From: JAJEAO01 sp963667635
GTDB lineage: Bacteria; Acidobacteriota; Vicinamibacteria; Marinacidobacterales; Marinacidobacteraceae
Length of the DNA: 64,000 bases
Assembly: GCA_965232015.1 (NCBI GenBank)
Contig: OZ246946.1
Span: 372,001-436,000, forward strand
Reading direction: 5' to 3'
Of this stretch, positions 9,085-17,522 are shown piece by piece. Position 1 is the first letter of the stretch. The number at the start of each line of letters is the position of its first letter. The translations under genes were made by a program, and so were the position numbers. The notes beneath the pieces are model-generated. The model was not told the origin of the DNA. It made no database searches and saw only the letters and a program-made list of their open reading frames with translations.

Positions 9085-12000
9085 GTGCGGTTCCGGCGCC
9101 TCGACCTGATCCGGTTCGGGCACTTCACCGACCGGGCGCTGGAGTTTCCGGACCGGAGGCCGGACTTCCATTTCGTCGTCGGGCCCAACGAGGCCGGCAA
9201 GACGACGGTGATGCGGGCGGTTGAGGAGCTCCTGTTCGGGATCGGGATCCGGACCCCCTACCGCTTCCTCCATTCCTACCAGGCGCTGCGACTCGGCGCC
9301 GTGCTCGAGTCACGCGGCGAGACGTTCGCGTTCCGCCGCCGCAAGGGATCGAAAGACACGCTGCGCGATCCGGAGGACGCTCCGTTTCCAGGCGGCGAAC
9401 GGCGGCTGGCGGCGTTCCTCGGCGGCGCCGATCGCGAGTTCTTCGAGCGGATGTTCAATCTCGGGCACGAGCGGCTGGCGCGCGGCGGCCGCGAGATCCT
9501 GAAGAGTGACGGAGAACTGGGCCGGACGCTGTTCTCGGCGGGCTCCGGGCTGTTGGCGCTTCGACAGGAAGCGCGCCGGCTGGACGAGGAGGCCGACGAC
9601 CTGTGGGCGCCTCGCAAGAAGCGGACGCGCCGCTACTACCAGGCGCGGGACCGGCTCGTGGAGGCGGACCGGGCGCTTCGGACCACGATCCGGCGGCCGA
9701 AGGCGTGGAGCGACCTCCAGCGCGCGGTGCGGACCGCCGAGGCCGAGCTGAAGCGGCTCCGAAGCGACTACCGGACGGCGGAGGCCGAGTCGCGGACCCA
9801 CGGACGCGTCCGCCGCGTCCATCCCTCGGTTCGGCGGCGGCTCCGACTGGAGGTGCGTCTCGCCGAACTCGAGGGGGTCGTGGAGCTCCCGGCCAATGCG
9901 CAAGCGCGTCTGACCGAGGCGCACGAACAACGGGCGAAGGAGGACGCCGCCCTCGAGGTGCTGCGGCGACAACTCGCCGAGCGGCGCGCCGAGGCGGAGG
10001 GGCTCGAGCCCGACGAAGCGGTGATCGCCCGCGCCGGGGAGATCGGGCGGCTGCGCGAAGCGCAGATCAAGGTGGGCGGGATGCGCTCCGACCTGCCCCG
10101 ACGGCGGAGCGAGCTACAGGTCGCTGCGAGCGATCTGCTCCGGGACGCCGCCGAACTGGGGTGGGCGGGCCTCTCGGCGGACGAAGTGGCCGGGAAGATC
10201 CCGTCGCGGGCCCGGGTGGAGCGGGCCCGGACGCTGCGGGAGCGACGGGGCGCGCTGGAGCAGGCGGCGTCGTCGGCCGCCGAGGCGGTCGAGGCGGCGC
10301 GCCGCCGGGTGGCCGAGCAGGAAGCGCGGGTCGAAGCGGCGGGGTCGGCGGGCGACGACGGCAGGCTGGCCGTCGCGCTGGCGGGGATCCCGGATGCCCC
10401 GGGCCTGGTCGCCCGGGAGGCGAATCTGCGCGAGAAGCTGGGAGAGGCGGAGGACCGGTGCCGCGCCCTCGCCCGCGGGCTGCGGCCGGCGCCGCCCGCC
10501 GATGTCGAAGTGGAGGACCTGCCGGCGCCGGCCACGGCGGATGTCCGCCGGTTCCGGGACCAGATGCGCGACCTCACGAGCGAAGCGGAGGAAGCGGGAA
10601 GGCGACTCACCGGCCTGCGGCGGGACCTTGCCGGCCGCCAGGCCGAGCGGGACCGTCAGGCGCGCGAGGAAGGCGTGCTGCCCCGCGACGCGCTGCTCGA
10701 GGCCCGGCGCAGCCGGGACGATCTGTGGCGCCGGCTGCGGAGCCAGATAGAGGAGGGATCGTCCGAAGAAGACGACGACCGTCTGGCCGCGCCGTTCGAG
10801 GCCGCGATGCGATCCGCCGACGAGACCGCGGACCGACGCTTCGATCAGGCGGAGGCGATCGGGCGGCTGGCGCAACTCGACCGGACGATCCACGAGACGC
10901 GGACCGAGTTCGACCGGGCGGAGGCGGAGGCGGCGGGGCTCCGGGAGGATCTGCGACGCACGGCGGCGGACTGGTGCGAGGTGTGGTCGGGGTGTGGCTT
11001 CGCGCCGGCCTCCCCCGACGCGATGCTGGAGTGGCTGGGGCGGCGCGAGGACCTCATCCGGGAGAGGGAGAACCTGGGCGGGATCCGACGGCGGCTGGTG
11101 ACGGCGGCGGGCGAGGAACGCAAGGCGCGGGAATCGCTGGCGGCGGCGCTGGTGGCCGTCGGCGTCCCGCGGGATTCGTTGCCGGAGGATCTGCTGCTCG
11201 CGCTCGTGCGGCAGGCGGAGGACCTCGAGCGCGACGGCCGGGAGAGCGCCCGACGGGGCAAGGAAGCGAGGGCGGACCTGGGCCGGGCGCGGCGGGAGCT
11301 GGCCGGAGTCGAGAGCCGCGCGACATCGAGTCGCGAGGCGTGGGAGGGGTGGCGGGTCGAGTGGCAAGCCGCTGTCGAAGAGCTGGGTCTCGATCCGAAA
11401 AAGCCGCCAGAAACGCTCCACGAGCAGATCGAGCGGTTCGACGCGATGCGGCAGACCGCCGAGACGATCCGCAATCTGAAGGAGCAGCGGATCGGCGCCA
11501 TGCAGCGCGACATCCACCGCTTCGAGTCGGAGGTGCTGGCGCTCGCGACCTTCGACGCCTCGCTGCTCGGCATCGCGCCCGATCAGGCGATGGAGCGGCT
11601 GGCGCGGCGGCTCGACGAGGAACGGGAGCGACGGAAGCAACGCGCTCAGCTCGATGCTGACGCCGACGACCTGAAGGCCCGGATCGCCGAACGGGAGCGA
11701 CGACGGGAAACGGCGGTGGCCGTGGTGAGGCCGCTCCGGGAGGCCGCGCGCGTGGAGGACGACGCCGCCCTCCGCCAGGCGGTGGAGCGCTCCGACGAGC
11801 GGCGGCGGCTCCTGGTTGAACTGGAGAAGGTAAATCGCCGGCTCGAGCAGGACGGGGACGGGCTCGATTTCGAGGCCCTCCGCGCCGAGTGCGAGGGGTC
11901 CGACCCGGAGGAGGCGGCGGCCCGGGAAGAGGAAGCGGAGGCGAAGCGCCGGGCGATCTCGGAGCAGATCCAGGCCGCAGTCGCCCGGGAGGCGGAGGCG

Positions 12001-12606
12001 AGACAGGCGCTCCGCGCGTTCCGCGGGGATGCCGCCGCGGCGGATCTCGCGGCGCAGAAGGAGGAGGCGCTTGAGGGGATGCGGGCGGCTGCGGCGCGCT
12101 ACGCCGAGGTCCGGACCGCCCACATCCTGCTCCAGTGGGCGCTGGAGAAGTTCCGACGACGCAACCAGGAGCCGATGCTGCGCCGGGCCGGGGAGCTGTT
12201 TCGCGAGCTCACCGACGGATCGTTCGTCCGACTGGAAGTGGCGTTCGACGATCGGGACGAGCTGCGCCTCGAGGCGAAGCGTCCCGGGAGGGAGGCGACG
12301 CCGGTGACCGGACTCAGCAGCGGGAGCGAGGACCAGTTGTTCCTCGCGCTCCGGATCGCCGCCATCGAGGACTATCTCGATCGCGGCGAGGCGCTCCCGT
12401 TCGTCGCCGACGATCTGTTCGTCAACTTCGACGACCGGCGCGCGGGCGCCGGACTGCGCGTTCTCTCCAGGCTTGCGCAGAAGACGCAGGTCCTGTTCTT
12501 CACCCACCACGAACACCTCGTCGAGGTCGCCCGCCGGGCGCTGCGCCGGAAGACCCCGGTGCTGCGCCTCGACGCGGTCGCGCCGGAATCGTCGTCAGCC
12601 GCCTGA
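9085..12606 (+). CDS. SbcC/YhaN-like SMC-type AAA ATPase
   Basis: The 1173-residue protein is built like SbcC, Rad50 and YhaN. The Walker A motif GPNEAGKTT lies at residues 33-41. A long Arg/Glu/Ala-rich coiled-coil region covers about residues 190-1030. The ABC signature LSSGSEDQLFLALRIAA and Walker B PFVADDLFVNFDD lie near residues 1075-1115. It should form an ATP-driven clamp for the nuclease subunit encoded immediately upstream. The start is GTG at 9085: GAGGAG at 9073-9078 is well spaced and lies inside the end of the upstream gene, a sign of translational coupling. An amidohydrolase gene follows 14 bp later and may be on the same transcript. Confidence 0.88.
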   Translation: MRFRRLDLIRFGHFTDRALEFPDRRPDFHFVVGPNEAGKTTVMRAVEELLFGIGIRTPYRFLHSYQALRLGAVLESRGETFAFRRRKGSKDTLRDPEDAPFPGGERRLAAFLGGADREFFERMFNLGHERLARGGREILKSDGELGRTLFSAGSGLLALRQEARRLDEEADDLWAPRKKRTRRYYQARDRLVEADRALRTTIRRPKAWSDLQRAVRTAEAELKRLRSDYRTAEAESRTHGRVRRVHPSVRRRLRLEVRLAELEGVVELPANAQARLTEAHEQRAKEDAALEVLRRQLAERRAEAEGLEPDEAVIARAGEIGRLREAQIKVGGMRSDLPRRRSELQVAASDLLRDAAELGWAGLSADEVAGKIPSRARVERARTLRERRGALEQAASSAAEAVEAARRRVAEQEARVEAAGSAGDDGRLAVALAGIPDAPGLVAREANLREKLGEAEDRCRALARGLRPAPPADVEVEDLPAPATADVRRFRDQMRDLTSEAEEAGRRLTGLRRDLAGRQAERDRQAREEGVLPRDALLEARRSRDDLWRRLRSQIEEGSSEEDDDRLAAPFEAAMRSADETADRRFDQAEAIGRLAQLDRTIHETRTEFDRAEAEAAGLREDLRRTAADWCEVWSGCGFAPASPDAMLEWLGRREDLIRERENLGGIRRRLVTAAGEERKARESLAAALVAVGVPRDSLPEDLLLALVRQAEDLERDGRESARRGKEARADLGRARRELAGVESRATSSREAWEGWRVEWQAAVEELGLDPKKPPETLHEQIERFDAMRQTAETIRNLKEQRIGAMQRDIHRFESEVLALATFDASLLGIAPDQAMERLARRLDEERERRKQRAQLDADADDLKARIAERERRRETAVAVVRPLREAARVEDDAALRQAVERSDERRRLLVELEKVNRRLEQDGDGLDFEALRAECEGSDPEEAAAREEEAEAKRRAISEQIQAAVAREAEARQALRAFRGDAAAADLAAQKEEALEGMRAAAARYAEVRTAHILLQWALEKFRRRNQEPMLRRAGELFRELTDGSFVRLEVAFDDRDELRLEAKRPGREATPVTGLSSGSEDQLFLALRIAAIEDYLDRGEALPFVADDLFVNFDDRRAGAGLRVLSRLAQKTQVLFFTHHEHLVEVARRALRRKTPVLRLDAVAPESSSAA

Positions 12607-12620
12607 CGCAAGGAGAACCC

Positions 12621-13982
12621 ATGCTTTCTGGATCCAGGTTGGGAGCGCTCCACCCGACGCCGCCGTGGAGAGCGGCGCTCCATGCCCTGTTCATGCTCCT
12701 GGTGGCGACGGGCGCCTTCGCGCAGTCGCAGAAGTTGGCGCTTGTCGGCGGGATGCTGCTCGACGGCTACCAGGTTCCGCCGCTCCACCACGCTGCGGTG
12801 CTGGTGGAGGGGGACCGGATCGTGGCGGTGGGCCGGGCGGCCGACCTCGAGATCCCGCCCGACGCCGAGGTGGTGGACACCCGGGGCCGGGTCATGCTGC
12901 CGGGGATGATCGATCTCCACGCCCATCTCGCGGTGCTGGGGCACGGCGAGTACGGCCGCTGGTTCTCGTGGCTGGACGAGGAGGGCGTGGACATCGAAGA
13001 CGTCATGGAGATCTCGGCGCGGCAGCTTCTGCTCGCCGGGGTCACCACCGCGGTGGATCTGGGCGCCCCGCTCGACGCCAGCCTCGCGGTGCGGGACCGG
13101 ATCGCCCGCGGGGAGGTCCCGGGGGCGCGGCTGCTGATGGCGGGGCCGTGGATCACCCGGCGGGTGAGCTTCTGGCCCGAGAACTACCAGATCGGGGTGT
13201 CGTCGCCCGAGGAGGCGTCGGCGGCGGTGGAGCGGCTCGCCGACGCCGGGGTGGACGTGATCAAGGCGTGGGTGGGGCTCACCCGGGACGACTACCAGGC
13301 GATCGCGGACACCGCAAACCGGCGCGGCCTCCGCGTCCACGCTCACGTGTATGCGCCGGACGACGTCCGGAACGCGCTGGAGGCGGGCATCCACGTGCTC
13401 ACCCACGCCGGCTCGGCGGGCACGCCGCCCTACGAGCCGGATCTGGTGCGGGACATCGTGGTGGCCGGGCGTCCGGTCGTGATCACCGGGGCGCACCGGG
13501 TGTGGGTGTTCCCGGCCACGGTGGACTTCCCCGAGCGGCTCCAGGATCCGAGGCTGCGGGAGGATCTGCCCCCGGCGATGTACGAGGAGCTGCAACGCAG
13601 CTTTCAGGACTTCCACCGGTTGCCCTACTTCCAGACCACCGACCGGCAGATGTTCTTCGGCGACGCCTCGCTGGGACAGTGGATCGAGGCGGGCGCGGTC
13701 ATGGGGATGGGCACCGACTCGGGCACGCCGCTGAACTTCCACACCGAGGCGCTGTGGCGCGAGATCAAGGCGCATGTGGACCTCGGAATGAAGCCACTCG
13801 ATGCGATCGCCGCCGCGACCCGGGTGGGCGCCCGCATCCTCGGAATGCAGGCGGATCTGGGGACGGTGGAGCCGGGGAAACTGGCGGACATCCTGGTCGT
13901 GGACGGCGACCCGCGCTTCGACATCACCGCGCTGGCGCGGCCGGTGCTCGTGGTCAAGGACGGCCGGGTGCACCGTCGTTGA
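12621..13982 (+). CDS. Exported amidohydrolase (imidazolonepropionase-like)
   Basis: The 453-residue protein has a signal peptide (ALHALFMLLVATGAFAQ) and amidohydrolase superfamily metal motifs. These are MIDLHAHLAV for the HxH pair, a possible carboxylated lysine in VIKAWVG, histidines in RVHAHVYAP and VLTHAGSAG, and the catalytic aspartate in GMGTDSGT. Exported members of this branch are annotated as peptidase- or imidazolonepropionase-like, and the substrate is not predictable. The frame is open far upstream, but AAGGAG just before ATG 12621 and the signal peptide fix the start. It may share a transcript with the upstream nuclease/ATPase genes without sharing their function. Confidence 0.85.
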   Translation: MLSGSRLGALHPTPPWRAALHALFMLLVATGAFAQSQKLALVGGMLLDGYQVPPLHHAAVLVEGDRIVAVGRAADLEIPPDAEVVDTRGRVMLPGMIDLHAHLAVLGHGEYGRWFSWLDEEGVDIEDVMEISARQLLLAGVTTAVDLGAPLDASLAVRDRIARGEVPGARLLMAGPWITRRVSFWPENYQIGVSSPEEASAAVERLADAGVDVIKAWVGLTRDDYQAIADTANRRGLRVHAHVYAPDDVRNALEAGIHVLTHAGSAGTPPYEPDLVRDIVVAGRPVVITGAHRVWVFPATVDFPERLQDPRLREDLPPAMYEELQRSFQDFHRLPYFQTTDRQMFFGDASLGQWIEAGAVMGMGTDSGTPLNFHTEALWREIKAHVDLGMKPLDAIAAATRVGARILGMQADLGTVEPGKLADILVVDGDPRFDITALARPVLVVKDGRVHRR

Positions 13983-14020
13983 TCCCGAGTCCGTCGGTAG
14001 TATCGGTGGCTGGCGACACC

Positions 14021-15565
14021 ATGAAGCGCAGGCTGCCGACCGGGATCCACACCCTTCGAAAAATCCGCGAGGGGGACTACTACTACGTGGACAAGACGTC
14101 GTACGTCGAGCGTCTGCGGGAGGTGGGGACGCACTTCTTCCTGTCCCGGCCGCGCCGGTTCGGCAAGAGCCTGTTCCTCGACACGCTCAAGGAACTCTTC
14201 GAGGGCAACGAGGCGCTGTTTCGCGGGCTCGCCATCCACGACCGGTGGGACTGGACGGTTCGCCACCCGGTCATCCGTCTCGACTTCGGCGGCGGGAACT
14301 ATCGCAGCCTCGCCGGGGTCGAGGGCCAGGTTGCGGAGCAACTCGACGTCATCGGGTCCGCCGCCGGCATCACCCCCCGCTACCAGTCGCTTCCAGTGCG
14401 ATTCCGCTCCCTGATCCGGGCCCTCTCCGAGCAGGCTGGCCGCCGCGTCGTCGTCCTCGTGGACGAGTACGACAAGCCCATTCTCGATGTGCTCGCGGAT
14501 CCCGAAGCGGCCGAGCGCAACCGCGATTTCCTGCGCGGCTTCTATGGAACGGTGAAGTCCATGGACGCGCACATCGAGTTCAGCTTCTTCACCGGAGTGA
14601 GCAAGTTCACCAAGGTGAGCCTCTTTTCCGATCTGAACAACCTGCTCGACATCACGCTCGACCCCCGATTCGCCAACATCTGCGGCTACACCGAGACCGA
14701 TCTCGATGATGTGTTCGGCCCGGAGCTCGAGGGGTTCGATCGGGAGCGCATCCGCGAGTGGTACAACGGCTACGGGTGGCTCGGGGACGAGCGGGTGTAC
14801 AACCCGTACGACATCCTGCTCCTGTTCGGGACCGGGATGTTCCGGGCGCACTGGTTCGAGACCGGCTCGCCCGACTTCGTGATCCAGCTCCTGAAGGAGC
14901 GGCGCGTGTTCACGCCCGCGCTCGACGGACTGCTGACGACGGAGGAGCTGCTGTCGAAGTTCGATGTCCGACGGATGGGGATCGAGGCGCTCCTGTTCCA
15001 GGTGGGGTACCTCACGGTGGTCGGAGCAGAGGAGGTCTGGGAGGAGATGCGGTACCGGCTCGGCTACCCGAACCGGGAGGTGCGGCAGAGCCTCCACCGG
15101 AACCTGCTGGACGAGCTGACGCCGTGGGGGGCCGCTCCTCTGGAGGCGAGCGGCCAGCTCCGGGACGCGCTGGCTGCGGGCGACCTGGGCCGGGTCGAGG
15201 ATCTGATCCGGGCGCTCTTCGATGCGATTCCGTACGAGTGGCACATCCGGAACGACATCGCGCGGTTCGAGGGCTACTACGCGAGCGTACTGTATTCGTA
15301 TCTGCTGGCGACGGGGCTGGAGGTCGTCGTGGAGGATTCGAGCCGCCGGGGTCGCGCCGATCTCGCCGTGCGCTGCGGTGGTCGGGTTTACCTATTCGAG
15401 GTCAAGGTGGTGGGAAGGGAGCCCACCGGCGCCGCGCTGGCGCAGCTTCGGGAGCGCGACTACGCGGCCAAGTACCGCGGCGACGACGCGCCCATCCACC
15501 TGATCGGCGTCGAGTTCAGCCGGGAGGCGCGGAATCTCGCCGCCTTCGAGACGGCGCCCGCATGA
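14021..15565 (+). CDS. AAA-ATPase-like / PD-(D/E)XK protein, tandem copy 1
   Basis: The 514-residue protein belongs to the widespread AAA-ATPase-like plus DUF1703-type family. The N-terminus MKRRLPTGIHTLRKIREGDY and the segment VDKTSYV precede a Walker-like LSRPRRFGKSLFLDTL. VVLVDEYDKPI is the Walker B region. The C-terminal region GRADLAVRC...YLFEVKVV fits a PD-(D/E)XK nuclease core. Function is unestablished in the family. An in-frame GTG at 14006 would add five residues resembling the N-terminus of copy 2. The gene begins 38 bp after the amidohydrolase. Copy 2 is collinear and of equal length, exactly 1756 bp away. Confidence 0.85.
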   Translation: MKRRLPTGIHTLRKIREGDYYYVDKTSYVERLREVGTHFFLSRPRRFGKSLFLDTLKELFEGNEALFRGLAIHDRWDWTVRHPVIRLDFGGGNYRSLAGVEGQVAEQLDVIGSAAGITPRYQSLPVRFRSLIRALSEQAGRRVVVLVDEYDKPILDVLADPEAAERNRDFLRGFYGTVKSMDAHIEFSFFTGVSKFTKVSLFSDLNNLLDITLDPRFANICGYTETDLDDVFGPELEGFDRERIREWYNGYGWLGDERVYNPYDILLLFGTGMFRAHWFETGSPDFVIQLLKERRVFTPALDGLLTTEELLSKFDVRRMGIEALLFQVGYLTVVGAEEVWEEMRYRLGYPNREVRQSLHRNLLDELTPWGAAPLEASGQLRDALAAGDLGRVEDLIRALFDAIPYEWHIRNDIARFEGYYASVLYSYLLATGLEVVVEDSSRRGRADLAVRCGGRVYLFEVKVVGREPTGAALAQLRERDYAAKYRGDDAPIHLIGVEFSREARNLAAFETAPA

Positions 15566-15682
15566 GCCTTGGAGCGCCGGACTCCAGTCCGGCAACTCGC
15601 TCGACGCGATTTCCAATCCGGCGATTCACCCACCGCGAACTCCAGTCCGGCACGGTCGGAATCGCACCGGGAGATCTGACGC
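15566..15682. repeat. Duplicated 117-bp 3' flank, copy 1
   Basis: The 117 bp after the stop of tandem copy 1 match the 117 bp after copy 2 (17322-17438) with three mismatches, so the duplication or conversion tract extends beyond the coding region. It contains the 18-bp palindrome (15577-15594), a second ACTCCAGTCCGGCA, and a diverged copy of the ACCGGGAGAACTG motif. Confidence 0.88.
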
Positions 15683-15758
15683 CGGGGTCGAGCGCCGTCA
15701 ATGGTCCCGTCGCCTGCGCGCCGCGAACCGGAGTCCGACTTCCGGGAGCGCCGGTACC

Positions 15759-17321
15759 ATGGGGCTCGCTGACACGATGAAGCGCAAGCTGCCGACCGGG
15801 ATCCAGAATCTCGCGGAGATCCGGACCGGTGACTGCTACTACGTGGACAAGACGGCCTACGTCGGGCGACTCGTGGATGTCGGGAAGCATTTCTTCCTGT
15901 CCCGGCCACGGCGGTTCGGCAAGAGCCTGTTCCTCGACACGCTCAAGGAACTCTTCGAGGGCAACGAGGCGCTGTTTCGCGGGCTCGCCATCCACGACCG
16001 GTGGGACTGGACGGTTCGCCACCCGGTCATCCGTCTCGACTTCGGCGGCGGGAACTATCGCAGCCTCGCCGGGGTCGAGGGCCGGGTTGCGGTGCAACTC
16101 GACGCCATCGAGTCCATCGCGGGCGTGAAGCCCCGCTTCCTCTCCGCGCCGGAGCGGTTCCACTTCCTGATCCGGGCCCTCTCCGAGCAGGCTGGCCGCC
16201 GCGTCGTCGTCCTCGTGGACGAGTACGACAAGCCCATTCTCGATGTGCTCGCGGATCCCGAAGCGGCCGAGCGCAACCGCGATTTCCTGCGCGGCTTCTA
16301 TGGAACGGTGAAGTCCATGGACGCGCACATCGAGTTCAGCTTCTTCACCGGAGTGAGCAAGTTCACCAAGGTGAGCCTCTTTTCCGATCTGAACAACCTG
16401 CTCGACATCACGCTCGACCCCCGATTCGCCAACATCTGCGGCTACACCGAGTCCGATCTCGATGATGTGTTCGGCCCGGAGCTCGAGGGGTTCGATCGGG
16501 AGCGCATCCGCGAGTGGTACAACGGCTACGGGTGGCTCGGGGACGAGCGGGTGTACAACCCGTACGACATCCTGCTCCTGTTCGGGACCGGGATGTTCCG
16601 GGCGCACTGGTTCGAGACCGGCTCGCCCGACTTCGTGATCCAGCTCCTGAAGGAGCGGCGCGTGTTCACGCCCGCGCTCGACGGACTGCTGACGACGGAG
16701 GAGCTGCTGTCGAAGTTCGATGTCCGACGGATGGGGATCGAGGCGCTCTTGTTCCAGGTGGGGTACCTCACGGTGGTCGGAGCAGAGGAGGTCTGGGAGG
16801 AGATGCGGTACCGGCTCGGCTACCCGAACCGGGAGGTGCGGCAGAGCCTCCACCGGAACCTGCTGGACGAGCTGACGCCGTGGGGGGCCGCTCCTCTGGA
16901 GGCGAGCGGCCAGCTCCGGGACGCGCTGGCTGCGGGCGACCTGGGCCGGGTCGAGGATCTGATCCGGGCGCTCTTCGATGCGATTCCGTACGAGTGGCAC
17001 ACCCGGAACGACATCGCGCGGTTCGAGGGCTACTACGCGAGCGTGCTGTATTCGTATCTGCTGGCGACGGGGCTGGAGGTCGTCGTGGAGGATTCGAGCC
17101 GCCGGGGTCGCTGCGATCTCGCCGTGCGCTGCGGTGGTCGGGTTTACCTTTTCGAGGTCAAGGTGGTGGGAAGGGAGCCCACCGGCGCCGCGCTGGCGCA
17201 GCTTCGGGAGCGCGACTACGCGGCCAAGTACCGCGGCGACGACGCGCCCATCCACCTGATCGGCGTCGAGTTCAGCCGGGAGGCGCGGAATCTCGCCGCC
17301 TTCGAGACGGCGCCCGCATGA
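15759..17321 (+). CDS. AAA-ATPase-like / PD-(D/E)XK protein, tandem copy 2
   Basis: This 520-residue paralogue of the preceding gene has the same domain order: RRFGKSLFLDTL near residue 50, VVLVDEYDKPI near 150, and GRCDLAVRC...YLFEVKVV at the C-terminus. From the internal ATG at 15777 it aligns with copy 1 over 514 residues without gaps. Most of the sequence is nearly identical, but two stretches differ clearly: the first ~50 residues and about residues 105-128 of the alignment. Such islands suggest gene conversion of an older pair, with or without diversifying selection. The start could be 15759 (MGLADTMKRK) or 15777. In the nuclease motif region copy 2 has RCDL where copy 1 has RADL. Confidence 0.85.
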   Translation: MGLADTMKRKLPTGIQNLAEIRTGDCYYVDKTAYVGRLVDVGKHFFLSRPRRFGKSLFLDTLKELFEGNEALFRGLAIHDRWDWTVRHPVIRLDFGGGNYRSLAGVEGRVAVQLDAIESIAGVKPRFLSAPERFHFLIRALSEQAGRRVVVLVDEYDKPILDVLADPEAAERNRDFLRGFYGTVKSMDAHIEFSFFTGVSKFTKVSLFSDLNNLLDITLDPRFANICGYTESDLDDVFGPELEGFDRERIREWYNGYGWLGDERVYNPYDILLLFGTGMFRAHWFETGSPDFVIQLLKERRVFTPALDGLLTTEELLSKFDVRRMGIEALLFQVGYLTVVGAEEVWEEMRYRLGYPNREVRQSLHRNLLDELTPWGAAPLEASGQLRDALAAGDLGRVEDLIRALFDAIPYEWHTRNDIARFEGYYASVLYSYLLATGLEVVVEDSSRRGRCDLAVRCGGRVYLFEVKVVGREPTGAALAQLRERDYAAKYRGDDAPIHLIGVEFSREARNLAAFETAPA

Positions 17322-17438
17322 GCCTTGGAGCGCCGGACTCCAGTCCGGCAATTCGCTCGACGCGATTTCCAATCCGGCGATTCACCCACCGCGAACTCCA
17401 GTCCGGCACGGTCGGAATCCCACCGGGAGAACTGACGC
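17322..17438. repeat. Duplicated 117-bp 3' flank, copy 2
   Basis: This is the partner of 15566-15682. It carries the palindrome at 17332-17349 and CCACCGGGAGAACTG at 17420-17434. The latter is the reverse complement of the motif found inside the MITE-like element (26918-26939) and in the PKS linker hairpins. Read on the minus strand, the order CAGTTCTCCCGGTGG then GGAGTCCGGCGC is the same as in the PKS linkers. Confidence 0.85.
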
Positions 17439-17522
17439 AGGACTCCATTCCGGCAGATTGCGCGACGTGATGAAGGGCGGCCCGCGCCGGTCCGGAGAGC
17501 GGCGCTCCACAAGGAAAAACCC

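Noticed and set aside
12135..12620. Longer N-terminus for the amidohydrolase
   Set aside because: The extension lies inside the YhaN-like gene in another frame; the signal peptide and AAGGAG support 12621.
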